Assembly: GCF_032854445.1 (NCBI RefSeq)
Contig: NC_088307.1
Coordinates: forward strand, 4,400,001-4,464,000
Origin: Liolophura sinensis
Lineage: Eukaryota; Mollusca; Polyplacophora; Chitonida; Chitonidae
DNA: 64,000 nt
Reading direction: 5' to 3'
The number at the start of each line of letters is the position of its first letter. Position 1 is the stretch's first letter. Below the pieces are notes generated by a model that had not been told where the DNA came from, did no database searches, and was given only the letters and a program-made list of their open reading frames with translations. The position numbers and the translations under genes are program-made. Shown here in pieces: positions 37,445 through 49,829 of the stretch.

Positions 37445-37660
37445 AAATATTTCACTTATACGAAGGTGGCCAGCATTATGGTGGGAGGAAACTGAGTAGA
37501 GCTCGGGGTAAACCGACAACCACGGTTGCTGTCAGACATTCCCAAATACGACGAAGAAGCCAGCATGAGCTGGACTTGAACGCACAGCGACCGCATTGGT
37601 GAAAGGCTCCCGAGTCATTGTGGTCCGCTAGCACCGAAATTACTAAGCCACGGAGGACCC
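37445..37660 (-). mobile_element. SINE family 1, near full length
   Basis: Antisense copy from 'aatatttcacttatacga' through 'ccagcattatggtgggagga', 'gccagcatgagctggact', 'cagcgaccgcattggtga' and 'gccacggaggac', the complement of the tRNA-like start. The A-rich tail is missing at the left. Confidence 0.9.
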
Positions 37661-37744
37661 CACATGGCAAATTTCTCCAGTTCAACGTATCAGAGGTTGG
37701 TGGTTTATTCCAGACACTCTCCACCTATAATATGCTGGCCAACA

Positions 37745-37857
37745 GATGATATTTGTTTATTTATTTATTTATTTTATTTTATTTGTGTTTTACGCCGTAC
37801 TAAAGAATATTTCACTTATACGACGTCGGCCAGCTTTATGGTAGGAGGAAATCGGCA
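37745..37857 (-). mobile_element. SINE family 1, 3' end with (ATTT)n tail
   Basis: The tail complement '(ttta)n' at 37745-37785 is followed by 'gttttacgccgtactaaaga', 'atatttcacttatacgacg' and 'ggccagctttatggtaggag'. It stops there, a 5'-truncated insertion in the minus direction. Confidence 0.85.
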
Positions 37858-37927
37858 CCATCTGAATAATTCTTGAATATACCTTCAATAAATCAATAAA
37901 ACAGAATTCCTGTAGTAAAACTTCTGA

Positions 37928-38438
37928 CTAATGAGGAAAACACCAATATTCCTATATCCGCAAAAAGATGCACACAGAATGCATACCTGTGGCTAATGAG
38001 GAAAACACCATAGTCCTATATCCGGAAAAACGATGGGCGCAGAATGCATACCTCTGGCTAATGAGGAAAACACCATAGTCCTATATCCGGAAAAACGATG
38101 GGCGCAGAATGCATACCTCTGGCTAATGAGGAAAACACCAATAGCCCTATATCCGGAAAAAAGATGGGTGCAGAATGCATACCTCTGGCTAATGAGGAAA
38201 ACACCAATGGTCCTATATCCGGGTAAAAGATGGGCGCAGAATGCATATCTCTGGCTAATGAGGAAAACACCATAGTCCTATATCCGGAAAAAAGATAGGC
38301 GCAGAAATGCATACCTCTGGCTAATGAGGAAAACACCAATAGTCCTATATCTGGAAAAAGATGGGCGCAGAATGCATACCTCTGGCTAATGAGGGAAAAC
38401 ACCAATAGTCCTATATCCGGAAAAAAGATGGGCACAGA
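37928..38438. repeat. Minisatellite, 65-66-bp unit, about eight copies
   Basis: Units contain 'aatgaggaaaacaccaatag', 'tcctatatccggaaaa', 'gatgggcgcagaatgcata' and 'cctctggct'. Unit length changes by one through A-run variation (ccggaaaaa) and the ccaat/cca difference. Confidence 0.95.
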
Positions 38439-39284
38439 AATTACTCTCTATATATAACAAATACAGTTCTGGAAGTCATGGTCTGGAAACAGGTTTTGGA
38501 CAGACAACTGAAAAAAGATAATTAAAGCTGTTAGCCAACAGCGTTGCGGGGTCCATGCTATATATTAGCTTGTAACCATTTCTGATACTGCTGCTTATGT
38601 TCATGATAATTGTAAGATTGTAAAGGGATAAACTTGGATTGAAAAGGAGACTAAGTATATGCATTAATGTCCAATAAATGAAAACCTTTGAGCAGATAGA
38701 ATAGATTAGCCAGCGCTAATGCATTGTACCTTTGATTTACTGCTGATGGTTTAGTATAGCCGACAGAAATGATGCATTGCTGCAAATTGCGTCGTATACC
38801 TTACACCTGATCCCATGTTTAAGTTAATGGGAAAGGGCAATGTATCATTTCTAAGATAAGCCCTCCACTGTACAAGCCAGAGATTTCATCACTCAAAATC
38901 TGCAAAAAAAAAAATTTAAAAAGGAGAAAAACTATTAATCCAAGCTCAGATCTACTTGTCAGATCATGTTTGGCACAGGTTCCATTATTCTAGCCTTTAT
39001 ACTTTTCGTTCTACAGTATGAAATATGATTTCCCCCCGAATGGCGGATTTACAGAAATAAACTGAACGGGATGCATTTTAGCGTCTTTTTGCTTTTCTGA
39101 GTAGGAGATTACACAAAAATAAATTTCGAGGATTTTTATTAGTTTTTCAACTTTTTTATTGGTAAAGTCTTCAAACTTCCGATAAAAAGTTTTACATCAG
39201 ATAAACTCATCGGTTCATTGGGCTTGGAGAAGAAGATTTTTTAAAGGTATTCTATAAAATTCAAAATGGCCGCCAAACCACAGA
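38439..39284. other. Intergenic, nothing recognised
   Basis: AT-rich, with no supported gene or repeat. Confidence 0.5.
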
Positions 39285-39756
39285 TAGCAGACGTGTTAGC
39301 AAAAACCGTGTACACTGTACGTCATTGCAAAGATGGCAGACGTGATAACAAAGACCGTGTACAATGTACTGCAAAGATGGTAGACGTGATAGCAAAAACC
39401 GTGTACAATGTACGTCATTGCAAAGATGGCAGACGCGATAACAAAAACCGTGTACAATGTACGTCATTGCAAAGATGGTAGACGTGATAGCAAAAACCGT
39501 GTATAATGTACGTCATTGCAAAGATGGCAGATGTGATAACAAAAACCGTGTACAATGTACGTCATTGCAAAGATGGCAGACGTGACGTGATAGCAAAAAA
39601 ACGTGTACAATGTACGTCATTGCAAAGATGGCAGACGTGATAGCAAAAACCGTGTACAATGTACGTCATTGCAAAGATGGCAGACGTGATAGCAAAAACT
39701 GGCAGACGTGATAGCAAAAACCGTGTACAATGTACGTCATTGCAAAGATGGCACCT
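39285..39756. repeat. Minisatellite, 49-bp unit, about ten copies
   Basis: Units contain 'gatagcaaaaaccgtgtaca', then 'atgtacgtcattgcaaagat' and 'ggcaga'. Two irregular units occur (a short one at about 39360-39375, and a duplicated 'cgtgacgtgatag' near 39580). Each unit carries TACGTCATTGCAA, which combines a CRE-like half with a C/EBP-like half. Confidence 0.95.
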
Positions 39757-39984
39757 TGGCAAAAACATGAACGCGTCACTGATTTATAATAAATGTAACA
39801 TTCTGTTTGCTTCAAAGGCGTATTGATGACACTCTGAGCAGATAGAACGCTAAATAACTCCATCATGATCAACTGATTGCTAACGGATCGGTAAAATCGA
39901 TAGGATCGCTTAGGGAAATTCATGCGCAGCGAAAACCGGCATCGGCCTACAGGAAGGGACCAGCTCCACAAATTCTTTAGTTTC

Positions 39985-40311
39985 TTACAGACATATATTT
40001 TCAGACACACAACGATGAGAAATCATTAGATGTGTGTACATATACTGTGTCTTCTTAGGGCCTGGCCAGTCCATGCCACCAAAGTGCTGCCGCCTCTGAA
40101 GTATCATGCCCAAGACACCAGACATGACACCCCACCCAATCACACTATACCGACCCCGGGCCAACCAGTCCTGTTTCCTTGCTCTAATCTCTTTGTTATT
40201 ACCTGACACCGTCTTCATCCCAGGTCTCTCGACTTCGAGGTGGACGCTGAAACCATTATAGGTCACCGAAGCGTTCCGTTCTGGGTCAGTACTAACAACA
40301 TTAATTTTCAA
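39985..40311 (-). CDS. Uncharacterised open segment, possible exon
   Basis: A stop-free minus-strand stretch of about 100 codons in locally GC-richer sequence. It includes LEVERPGMKTVSGNN, then a hydrophobic run YSVIGWGVMSGVLGMILQ that could be one membrane segment, then HFGGMDWPGPKKTQ. It begins with a non-ATG codon. A possible acceptor ('gttgttag') lies near 40290 with a poor pyrimidine tract, and no convincing donor follows. I do not recognise the family. It could be one exon of a membrane protein, or chance. Confidence 0.28.
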   Translation of the reverse strand: MKINVVSTDPERNASVTYNGFSVHLEVERPGMKTVSGNNKEIRARKQDWLARGRYSVIGWGVMSGVLGMILQRRQHFGGMDWPGPKKTQYMYTHLMISHRCVSENICL

Positions 40312-41395
40312 AACAGATTTTTATTTAATTGAAGTAAGGTTGGTTCATTGATTCTTCTGTAGTGTCATATTCAAGAATTTTTCCCGTATTCGATGACGGT
40401 GAGAACATAATAGATGGACAAACACGGAGTGCCCATGGAAAAAACACCATTTTCACAACCGGAAAACATTCACACATGTGACGTGTTAATATGCACGATA
40501 TGTTGGGTTAAAACTAACGAACTTTCACAAACGCAAATGGTCACATGAGGATCGTCAACAACTTATTGTTTCCGAGACACCACGAGCTGTGAGCGTTGGG
40601 AATGCAATCACGATGGTAAAATAAATGGCTGGAAGAATCGAAGGGTGCCAACGATGGTAGAATAAATAGCAGGAAGAACCGAAGGCTACCAGGATTAACT
40701 CACGGTCTTTGTCATGCCCGTGCAGCAGACAAACCTGCTGGCTTGAATAAACCCACGACTGAAGCAGCTAGAGCTAGATTCAAATCTGCAGCCTCACAGG
40801 TCAGACAGTGACAGGCTGTAGCAAGAGCAAGGCTTTATATCTGATTGATCAAGCAAATGGCCCGCTAACCCGTTAATGTGTTATAGTCGTCGCTGATCAA
40901 CTGTTGTGAGAGATAGGCAAACTCCCGACTGAGCATAAGTCTAAGCTGATTTTTAGGTAGTGTACAGTGGATTAGACTTGATAGGATAGGAGAGTGTCTC
41001 AGCTGCATATCGTCCTGAACTATACATTTTTAAATCCGAAGACTCATTAATTTCAACTGATGTGAAAAGTGCGGAGTTCTTTTCTTCTCAAATTTGTGTC
41101 AATATTATTTATTTTCCTGTATGGTGTTAACCGTACTCAAAATGTGTCACTTCTACAAACCACCAGGTAACTCTTCTCACTAAGCCAACGCGGAACCTGT
41201 CAGAGCTAGATTCGAACCTGTGACCTCAAAGCTGTAGTCATGCATACAAATTGTTGAATTCGGGTTGATTTATGTCTTGTTTTCATCGGTTTTGGCAATG
41301 ACGTGCATGTGATGTCTATCCTCAAATGAGTCAGCAAATAATCAACACGCAACTAAATGTTTGTTTAATTTATTTGCAATTTGTTTGATTTCATC
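40312..41395. other. Intergenic, nothing recognised
   Basis: About 1.1 kb without supported exons or repeats. Confidence 0.45.
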
Positions 41396-43745
41396 TGAGT
41401 GTTAGGACAGCAACACGGGACACATTAGGACATGACTGTGAGAGTTGGGACAGCCACACGGGACACATTGGGACATGACTGTGAGAGTTGGAGACAGCCA
41501 CACGGGACATATTGGGACATGACTGTGAGAGTTGGAGACAGCCACACGGGACATATTGGGACATGACTGTGAGAGTTGGAGACAGCCACACGGGACACAT
41601 TGGGACATGACTGTGAGAGTTGGAGACAGCCACACGGGACACATTGGGACATGACTGTGAGAGTTGGGACAGCCACACGGGACACATTGGGACATGACTG
41701 TGAGAGTTGGAGACAGCCACACGGGACACATTGGGACATGACTGTGAGAGTTGGAGACAGCCACACGGGACACATTGGGACATGACTGTGAGAGTTGGAG
41801 ACAGCCACACGGGACACATTGGGACATGACTGTGAGAGTTGGAGACAGCCACACGGGACACATTAGGACATGACTGTGAGAGTTGGGACAGCCACACGGG
41901 ACATATTGGGACATGACTGTGAGAGTTGGAGACAGCCACATGGGACACATTAGGACATGACTGTGAGAGTTGGAGACAGCCACACGGGACATATTGGGAC
42001 ATGACTGAGAGTTGGAGACAGTCACATGGGACACATTAGGACATGACTGTGAGAGTTGGAGACAGCCACACGGGACATATTGGGACATGACTGTGAGAGT
42101 TGGAGACAGCCACACGGGACACATTAGGACCTGACTGTGAGAGTTGGAGACAGCCACATGGGACACATTAGGACATGACTGTGAGAGTTGGAGACAGCCA
42201 TATTGGACACATTAGGACATGACTGTGAGAGTTGGAGACAGCCACATGGGACACATTAGGACATGACTGTGAGAGTTGGAGACAGCCATATTGGACACAT
42301 TAGGACATGACTGTGAGAGTTGGAGACAGCCACATGGGACACATTAGGACATGACTGTGAGAGTTGGAGACAGCCATATTGGACACATTAGGACATGACT
42401 GTGAGAGTTGGAGACAGTCACATGGGACACATTAGGACATGACTGTGAGAGTTGGAGACAGCCACACGGGACATATTGGGACATGACTGTGAGAGTTGGA
42501 GACAGCCACACGGGACATATTGGGACATGACTGTGAGAGTTGGAGACAGTCACATGGGACACATTAGGACATGACTGTGAGAGTTGGAGACAGCCACACG
42601 GGACATATTGGGACATGACTGTGAGAGTTGGAGACAGCCACACGGGACACATTAGGACCTGACTGTGAGAGTTGGAGACAGCCACATGGGACACATTAGG
42701 ACATGACTGTGAGAGTTGGAGACAGCCACACGGGACATATTGGGACATGACTGTGAGAGTTGGAGACAGCCACACGGGACACATTAGGACCTGACTGTGA
42801 GAGTTGGAGACAGCCACATGGGACACATTAAGACATGACTGTGAGAGTTGGAGACAGCCACATGGGACACATTAGGACATGACTGTGAGAGTTGGAGACA
42901 GCCACACGGGACACATTAGGACATGACTGTGAGAGTTGGAGACAGCCACACGGGACATATTGGGACATGACTGTGAGAGTTGGAGACAGCCACACGGGAC
43001 ACATTAGGACATGATTGTGAGAGTTGGAGACAGCCACATGGGACACATTAAGACATGACTGTGAGAGTTGGAGACAACCACATGGGACACATTAGGACAT
43101 GACTGTGAGAGTTGGAGACAGCCACACGGGACACATTGGGACATGACTGTGAGAGTTGGAGACAGCCACATGGGACACATTAAGACATGACTGTGAGAGT
43201 TGGAGACAACCACATGGGACACATTAGGACATGACTGTGAGAGTTGGAGACAGCCACACGGGACACATTAGGACATGACTGTGAGAGTTGGGACAGCCAC
43301 ACGGGACACATTGGGACATGATTGTGAGAGTTGGAGACAGCCACACGGGACACATTAAGACATGACTGTGAGAGTTGGAGACAGTCACATGGGACACATT
43401 AGGACATGACTGTGAGAGTTGGAGACAGCCACACGGGACACATTGGGACATGACTGTGAGAGTTGGAGACAACCACATGGGACACATTAGGACATGACTG
43501 TGAGAGTTGGAGACAGTCACATGGGACACATTAGGACATGACTGTGAGAGTTGGAGACAGCCACACGGGACACATTGGGACATGATTGTGAGAGTTGGAG
43601 ACAGCCACATGGGACACATTAAGACATGACTGTGAGAGTTGGAGACAACCACATGGGACACATTAGGACATGACTGTGAGAGTTGGAGACAGCCACACGG
43701 GACACATTAGGACAGGACTGTGAGAGTTGGAGACCAGCCATAATG
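41396..43745. repeat. Large minisatellite, 44-bp unit, about 53 copies
   Basis: Units contain 'gacatgactgtgagagttgg', then 'agacagccacacgggacaca' and 'ttag'. The period is 44, with 43-base variants (ttgggacagcc). Variable sites are cacacggg/cacatggg/catattgg, acacatt/acatatt, and ttagg/ttggg/ttaag. Rare variants (acctgactg; aagacatg followed by gacaaccac) recur several times, so blocks of units have been copied. Because 44 is not a multiple of 3, all three minus-strand frames are open for up to 254 codons; this is not a gene. Confidence 0.97.
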
Positions 43746-44033
43746 GACGTTCCAATTCAATAATCGTAAGGCCATGTCACAAAATGACGTTTAACCAAAA
43801 ACCACCAAAGAACTAAGGAAGTATGTAAAGTACGAAACTAGGAAGGAATCTTGCAAAGAAAAGCAGTCAACAGTTTTCATTGATGTTGGAAAGAGGCAAG
43901 GTATGTTTTAGGCGAATGAGTAAAATCAGTATTCAAATCGCCTACCATGCTAGTATATAAGGTGTCGATAATAAAATGTGTCTCTCAGTTCCGCTTTGAT
44001 TGCAACTGATCATAGATCAAACGAGTTTGTTAG

Positions 44034-44270
44034 CGGGCTAGCACAGCGCAATGACCCAGAAGCCTCTCAGCAATGCGGTCGCTGTGAGTTCAAGTCCAGC
44101 TCATGCTGGCTTCCTATCCGGCCGTAAGTGGAAAGGTATGCAGCAGCCTGCGGATGGTCGTGGGTTTCCCCCGGTCTCTGCCCGGTTTCTTCCCACCATA
44201 ATGCTGGCCGCCGTCGTATAAGTTAAATATTCTTGAGTCCGGCGTAAAACACCAATCAAATAAATAAATC
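44034..44270 (+). mobile_element. SINE family 1, near full length
   Basis: Runs from the head ('gctagcacagcgcaatgacc'), through box B ('gtgagttcaagtcc'), 'tgcggatggtcgtgggtttc', 'ccaccataatgctggccgcc' and 'taaatattcttgagtc', to the tail 'aaacaccaatcaaataaata'. The first bases, including box A, are diverged or lost. Confidence 0.92.
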
Positions 44271-45798
44271 TGATTTAATTCAACACGATGAAGACACCGC
44301 ACCTCGTCCCGGGTTAAGCGGAACTAGCGTTCTGCTTTATGATTAAGACACAATCATAAAGCAGAGCGCTAGAGATTCTGGACGTTTTTAACAAATTTAC
44401 TTTACAAGAGAATTTTACTCCTCGTAAAAGTGAAGAAACTTAGGTTGAAGGCGTTTGATGGAACAACCTTGACAGACTTAATTTTTGAGAGTAATAACTT
44501 GTGACGTTGATTGAAATCGCCACACAACACACAGGAGCTAACAAATGCTACAAGACGACATATGTGCATGCCATATACAGGACCATTCGGTATATTGCTG
44601 TCCATGTAAGCATAATTTACAATGTCAAAATTGAAACTATCCTTTTTATCGTAAAGCCTGCTAGAGAGGAAAGCGTTCTGGCCTTTGTACAAATATAGGT
44701 CCAGATAAGATGTACCATCTGGGTTTAAGCACTTTTTACAACATCCACACTTTAGACAAGGATAAGTGAAATTTTTGGAAGGTTTGACAAACTATTCTAT
44801 ATCTATATGTAAACTTGGGTTGCCATTTAAATACGTCTATAGAGAAAACTAATAGTTGTAGATCACATTTATTGACGCACAATATGGGGAAGGATATTGG
44901 AATACGATTTGCTGCAAGTTACAAGTTTTAAGCAATAATAGTTTTCGATTTACAGGAACTTGAAATAAAAACTTATATAATCTATGAGATAATGTAGTGT
45001 GAAAGACTTCCGACCGAGACCGGCTTGCGCATTACTATTCCGGACGTCCATATTTTGGCCTCATAAATTAGAATTAACAGACACCTTCCATGTCTTGAAT
45101 AATTCTGATCGTAATAATATTTATATATGTGTTTACATATATTTCGTATACATATATTTCGTATACATATATTTAGTCTAACACAATCGATCCAAAAAGC
45201 AATCCACTGCCATATGTTCAACTAAAAGTTCAAAAAATGTTACTTGGCAGGGCACTGATTTCACGAAACAAACAAAAGTTTGCCCAGAAGATGAAAGTAT
45301 TTTAGCATGGTCAAAGTATAATATGAGAACTCAGCTGCTTGACCATATTTCAACACAGCATTGTTTTTTTTGTCTCGTCCACACTTAAGATGTTGAAAAC
45401 GATGTTAAACCCAATCAAACGTCTAAATCAAATTTAAGAAATTGGGACCAACGTCGGATGTTGCCGGTCAAAGGGGAACAACTCTTTAATCAGCCAATTC
45501 ACTTGACCGTTTGGTGAATCTTGACCACGTCCTCTTGTATCGCAGCTAGAAGAAGCAGTTATAAATATTTTCAAATGTTTTAAGGTCAAGGATATCGCAG
45601 TCGGGAGAGAAAAAAAGATGTCCCCGCAGAAATTCCCGATGAATTGGTTTGACGACGACCTAGGGCTGAGAAATGGGAAAGCCAATTCTAAGGCTAGCCC
45701 GCTAAATATAATGTTTTTGCTCAGTCCATTTGGTTATCAACGAAAACCCAAAGGGGATTATTCAGGGATTCGTTCCAGGCATGCTCAGGATTTCGTCG
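44271..45798. other. Intergenic, nothing firm
   Basis: AT-rich. It contains three near copies of 'acatatatttcgtatac' at 45131-45178. A piece at 45365-45430 ('gttaaacccaatcaaacg') resembles the 3' end of another SINE type. No gene is supported. Confidence 0.4.
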
Positions 45799-46030
45799 GA
45801 AGATGGAAGTCTCTGAAGCTGGAACCGAGTCTCTGAAGCTGGAATCCAGTCTCTGAAGCTGGGAATCTCTGGAGCTGGGAATCTCTGGAGCTGGGAATCT
45901 CTGGAGCTGGGTGTCTGAAGCAGGGGGTCTCTGAAGCCTGAAGCTAGGTGTTTCTGAACCTGGGAAGTCACGCTGGGAGTCAAAACAGGGTGTCTCTGAA
46001 GCTGCACGGAAGTCTCTGAAGCTGCACGGG
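45799..46030. repeat. Irregular minisatellite, about 17-21-bp unit
   Basis: About eleven imperfect copies of 'gtctctgaagctgggaa', with variants ctggagctg, gggtctctgaagc and gtgtctctgaag. Overlapping open frames on the minus strand are by-products. Confidence 0.88.
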
Positions 46031-46955
46031 AGACTGAATGTATGTGTTGAAACACATATTCGTATATCAGCCGTCAAGAAATAAGGACGTTCTTTGTCAA
46101 TAATCGCAAGACCAATTCGCAAAACGACGGTTAAAATAAAATATCATCTTGAATTTTTTCAGCTTCCTAAATTAGTCTCTCGTTTACGTCTATCTTTCAC
46201 TTTGTGATGTTTCTAGATACACTGAATAAATAATGTATATGTGCCCAGACTCAATACACGACAATTTCTAACAACTGAAAGACGCAACGGGATTCGCTGT
46301 GAAATCAGTCGAGGGAGTGACTGAATGGGGAAAATGCTGCGGCTATTTGCAGTGCCATTCCCGCTGCGATTTTAGTAGAGACGGTTGTACTTATTTATGT
46401 TAGAAGTGATCCACTGCGGGTGCCGTAGCGGGAACCGTTACGGGAATCGCTGTGATTATCGTACTCGGTGGAAACGGCCCTTCAGTCGTCGTCTTAGTAT
46501 GACACTTCTAGGGTTACTGTATTTCACCTTAAGTTTAACATTTTTCAAATGACATATTTTCCTTGATTATGATTGATTCGTCAGTACTATAGGGCTACTT
46601 AAAGGGATATAGAATGGACGCTGATTGGGTGACAGTGGATAAGGGCTGCCTGAGGTAAACTGCGCAGCATTGGTCACGCTCGAATAAATCAGTCAATCCT
46701 AAAACTGAGATTAGGCTAGGTATAGCCTAGACCTGCCTATCAATAACACAATGCAGCCAGTCAGAAACGACGTCATTTCGCATCAGAAAAATGTAATTGC
46801 TAGCATCAAAAGAATATAAAGCCGTAAAACTGAAATGGTTAGAGAAAGTATTGAATCATAGAAAGAGAATAGAACACACAACTTTTCACGTAAATGTTTG
46901 AGGTCGTGTCCACGAGATACATACATAAGTTTACATGGCGACTCCATTCTATGGA
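46031..46955. other. Intergenic, partly retroelement 3' flank
   Basis: No gene recognised. The right part may hold the 3' end of the minus-strand retroelement; its 3' boundary could not be fixed. Confidence 0.4.
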
Positions 46956-47053
46956 ATAATTTACGCCAAGGCAATAAGATGTGTTTCAGGGATTTAGGCT
47001 TCTTTAATCAACCGTAGTCAATCCATAGAGAACTGTTGCCACAATGCCGTAGC

Positions 47054-47960
47054 CTAAAATCTGTGGATCCTACATAAATAATTCCCGACAGCTTTAAAAA
47101 CTAAACTTGCATTTTTCGGTGGACAAAGCACACTCCTCAGAGTTGGGTTAACAATTCCAACGTCTACAAGGTCAGAAAAGAAGATTTGTCTCTGGGCAGT
47201 GCACTGCGGACACACGAGTAAAACATGATGGGTGGTCTCCTCAGCTTGACAAACATTACACAGATCTGAGTTTCTTACCTTCAATCTTTTTAAGTAGCTA
47301 TGAACTGGGAGATGTCCTGACCGAAGTCGGAAACACGAGATTTCTGCTTTCCTGCTAGAAAAGGAAAAAGGGAGGCTGTTATGAAGTTTGACAACAGGGT
47401 TAAATGAGTGATAAAAACGACCCTTCCCTGAAGCGTCCCACTCAGTTTGCCAAAGTTTAAACGATAATGTCTTTACTTCATTTAGGGCTTCAGATATGGT
47501 CAGTTTGAGATCAGAGGTGACATTACGCAGCCTTAGGGCTCGTTTGGCTAGTCTATCTGCTCGTTCATTACCAGGCACCCCAGAATGCCCAGGGACCCAA
47601 GTGAAGTAAATGTCAAGACCAGCAAAGAATAGAGAGGATGACAAAAAAAAACGACTTCGTACAGGACAGGGTAGCATTTTGTCCACTTAATTGAGGTCAA
47701 TGACTATAAAGCACTAAGAGAATCTGTGAATATAACAGCTCTTAATGGCCTTACATCCAAAAGAAAGAGCAGAGCATTCAGAATTGCACAGAGTTCTGCT
47801 GAATATACAGACAAGTTATCCGACAGTCAATTTTTCATATCGCAATTATGGTTCGCAAACCCAGGCCCCAATCCTACCAACAGTAGGGCACTTATAAATA
47901 TGCATGTATGCAAACCAATTGCTGCTTACGCATTCGTTAGGAATCACAGAGATGTAGTGA
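47054..47960 (-). pseudogene. Retroelement ORF2 part: RNase H and C-terminal zinc motif
   Basis: RNase H signatures appear in order. AELCAILNAL supplies the catalytic Glu, FTDSLSAL supplies an Asp, and WVPGHSGVPGNERAD, near 47600-47560, supplies the His and last Asp. These are split over two frames by at least one stop and one shift. A C-terminal CNVCQAEETTHHVLLVC motif (CX2C...H...C type), common in I/Jockey ORF2 proteins, follows. The last frame ends at 47054. Not functional in this form. Confidence 0.85.
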
Positions 47961-48299
47961 GGAGTGTCTGATTTCTGGACCTGAGAGTGCAGGTCCATGG
48001 ATACAGATGATGGTTAGACCTTCCAGGGGGGAGATGGCGGGACATTTCTTCTAAACGTCCGATATTGGCTCCTGCACTCTGCAAAATATCTCGAGCACGA
48101 ACATTAAGAGGCTGTGACTTTTTGTTAGTATTACAGAGAGAATCATAAAAAGATGATGAAAACACTGAAATGGCTGAATTATTTAGGGAGCTTTCTAACT
48201 TCATCCCAAATTTTGCTGTGCGCAGTTTGCGTCTGATTGAGAGTAGCCATTCCTGGTAGTGGACCTGAAGAACATTTAGATGATATGATGAGCTACGGT

Positions 48300-48996
48300 T
48301 ATTTTTGAACCCACTCTGCACGTCTGAAAATATATTATTTTTAGTTAGAAACCAAACAAGTCTGGAGTTTACCATGGTCTCCATCGTTTTACACAGTCAA
48401 TGCTATCGGACGGTACGACCCCGAATCTGCAGCATTCTTTCCTGGCTTGGCAATAGGAATCACAATGGATGTTTTCCAGCACGCTGGGAGACTCATTCTT
48501 GACCAAATAGTGCTGTACAACAACAACATAATTTTAAGGCATTCATCAGGTAGGTTTTTCAACATAGAATAACATACCCCATCCTCCCCTGGTGTGGAAT
48601 CTGTTTTCCTACTCAGAGCTTGCTTAAGTTCCAGGAGAGAGAATTCATCATTAATGGCCAGATTATCGAATCAAATATCATCAAAACTATGGAGTAGCTC
48701 ATGTTGTTTTTGATAAAATCAGAATCAAAGTTGCTAGAACATGAAACGTATGCAAACTTTTCCACTAGTAGATTACACTTATCACTAACACAGGATGAAC
48801 TATCAGATATCAATGTAGGAATATTATTAGACTTCTTCCCACCCCTTACTGCATTTACCTGGACGCATACCCTCTTTAGTGGTGGTGAACTAGTAATGCC
48901 AGAGCAGTACTTTCGCCAATAGGCTTCCTGGGCTTGCTTGACTGTGCGCTGTGCAATAGCCTTACATTTCCGATAAAAAACGATATCGTTGACCAA
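48300..48996 (-). pseudogene. Retroelement ORF2 part: linker and truncated reverse transcriptase
   Basis: A linker (AQEAYWRKYCSG) leads, after a frameshift near 48610, to reverse transcriptase blocks: TPGEDGV, then IPIAKPGKN..SYRPIALT, and after a second shift MVNSRLVWFL and SGFKNNRSS. Directly after this the sequence jumps to the post-RT linker (HYQEWLLSIRRKL, below 48300). The palm with the catalytic Tyr/Phe-x-Asp-Asp motif is therefore deleted. Confidence 0.82.
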
Positions 48997-49045
48997 ACGG
49001 GTGGGAGACGCTCTGTTCTTAGCTCTCTTACGCTGGCGTATGGCT

Positions 49046-49828
49046 TCAGCACACGTCCACCATGGAACTGGGGGCTTCGACCAGACAGCCCCTGAAGACT
49101 TCGGGATGGGGACACTGGACAGAGTTGATAGCGCCTATAATGTTGTCAGTAAATTGATCAGTGTTATCAGAAACAACAGATTCATTAAATGACGACAAGC
49201 ATTCAATGACATAGGTATTCCAATCAGCTCTTTGTATTTTCCATCTAGGCTGGTTACCTATATCACTATAGTGTGGTGATACCCCGAATGTAGCAGCCAC
49301 AGGGTAGTGATCACTTTCATTAGGTGAATCATAGTCCACATACCAGGAAAAACCACGACATAGCTCACTGGAACACAAAGTCAAATCAAGGGTAGATAAC
49401 TTACCCGAGCGGACGTCGAGTCTTGTTCCACATCTGTCATTTAACATAATTAAACCATTACCTCCGATGAAGTCTTCAACTACAGAACCATTGACATCAG
49501 TTGATGAGCTACCCCACAACACATTATGTGTATTAAGATCACCACAAATTTTTTTAGGGCCCTTAGTCGATTCATTGGCATTGAGCCGAGAAATATCTAG
49601 TCTATTACTAGCATTGTTTAAGTTTACTACATTCACAACCCGCCCCTCTGTAATGAAAATTTGAAATCCCTGAACTTCAATACTACGAAATTCTGGGGAG
49701 CAAATTTCCGTGAATGAAATGCCATTTTTCATTAACACAGTCAGCCCACCTCTGGCCATGCCAATTCTGTCAGTTCTTTTTATGACATATCCTTGGACTG
49801 TAAGATTATACTTAGGTTTAAGAATCAA
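49046..49828 (-). pseudogene. Retroelement ORF2 part: APE-type endonuclease
   Basis: 260 open codons with hallmark blocks: ARGGLTVLMKNG, the catalytic ICGDLNTHNVLWGS, STLDLTLCSS and the C-terminal NESDHYPV. The first part of the domain, which would include the Asn and the Glu of the QET motif, is cut off at 49828 by the nested transposon and was not found beyond it. The first listed residue is therefore not a real start. Confidence 0.88.
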
Positions 49829-49829
49829 T

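Noticed and set aside
41391-43661. Long open frames (up to 254 codons) with repeating Cys/Pro/His peptides
   Set aside because: Same effect from the 44-bp array; peptides repeat every 44 residues in each frame.
45721-46122. Minus-strand frames of 133 and 97 codons
   Set aside because: They run through an irregular minisatellite; peptides are repeats of ETPSFRDS type without a family match.
47726-48922. Plus-strand frames of 60-81 codons over the retroelement
   Set aside because: Antisense shadows of the RNase H, linker and reverse transcriptase remnants on the minus strand.
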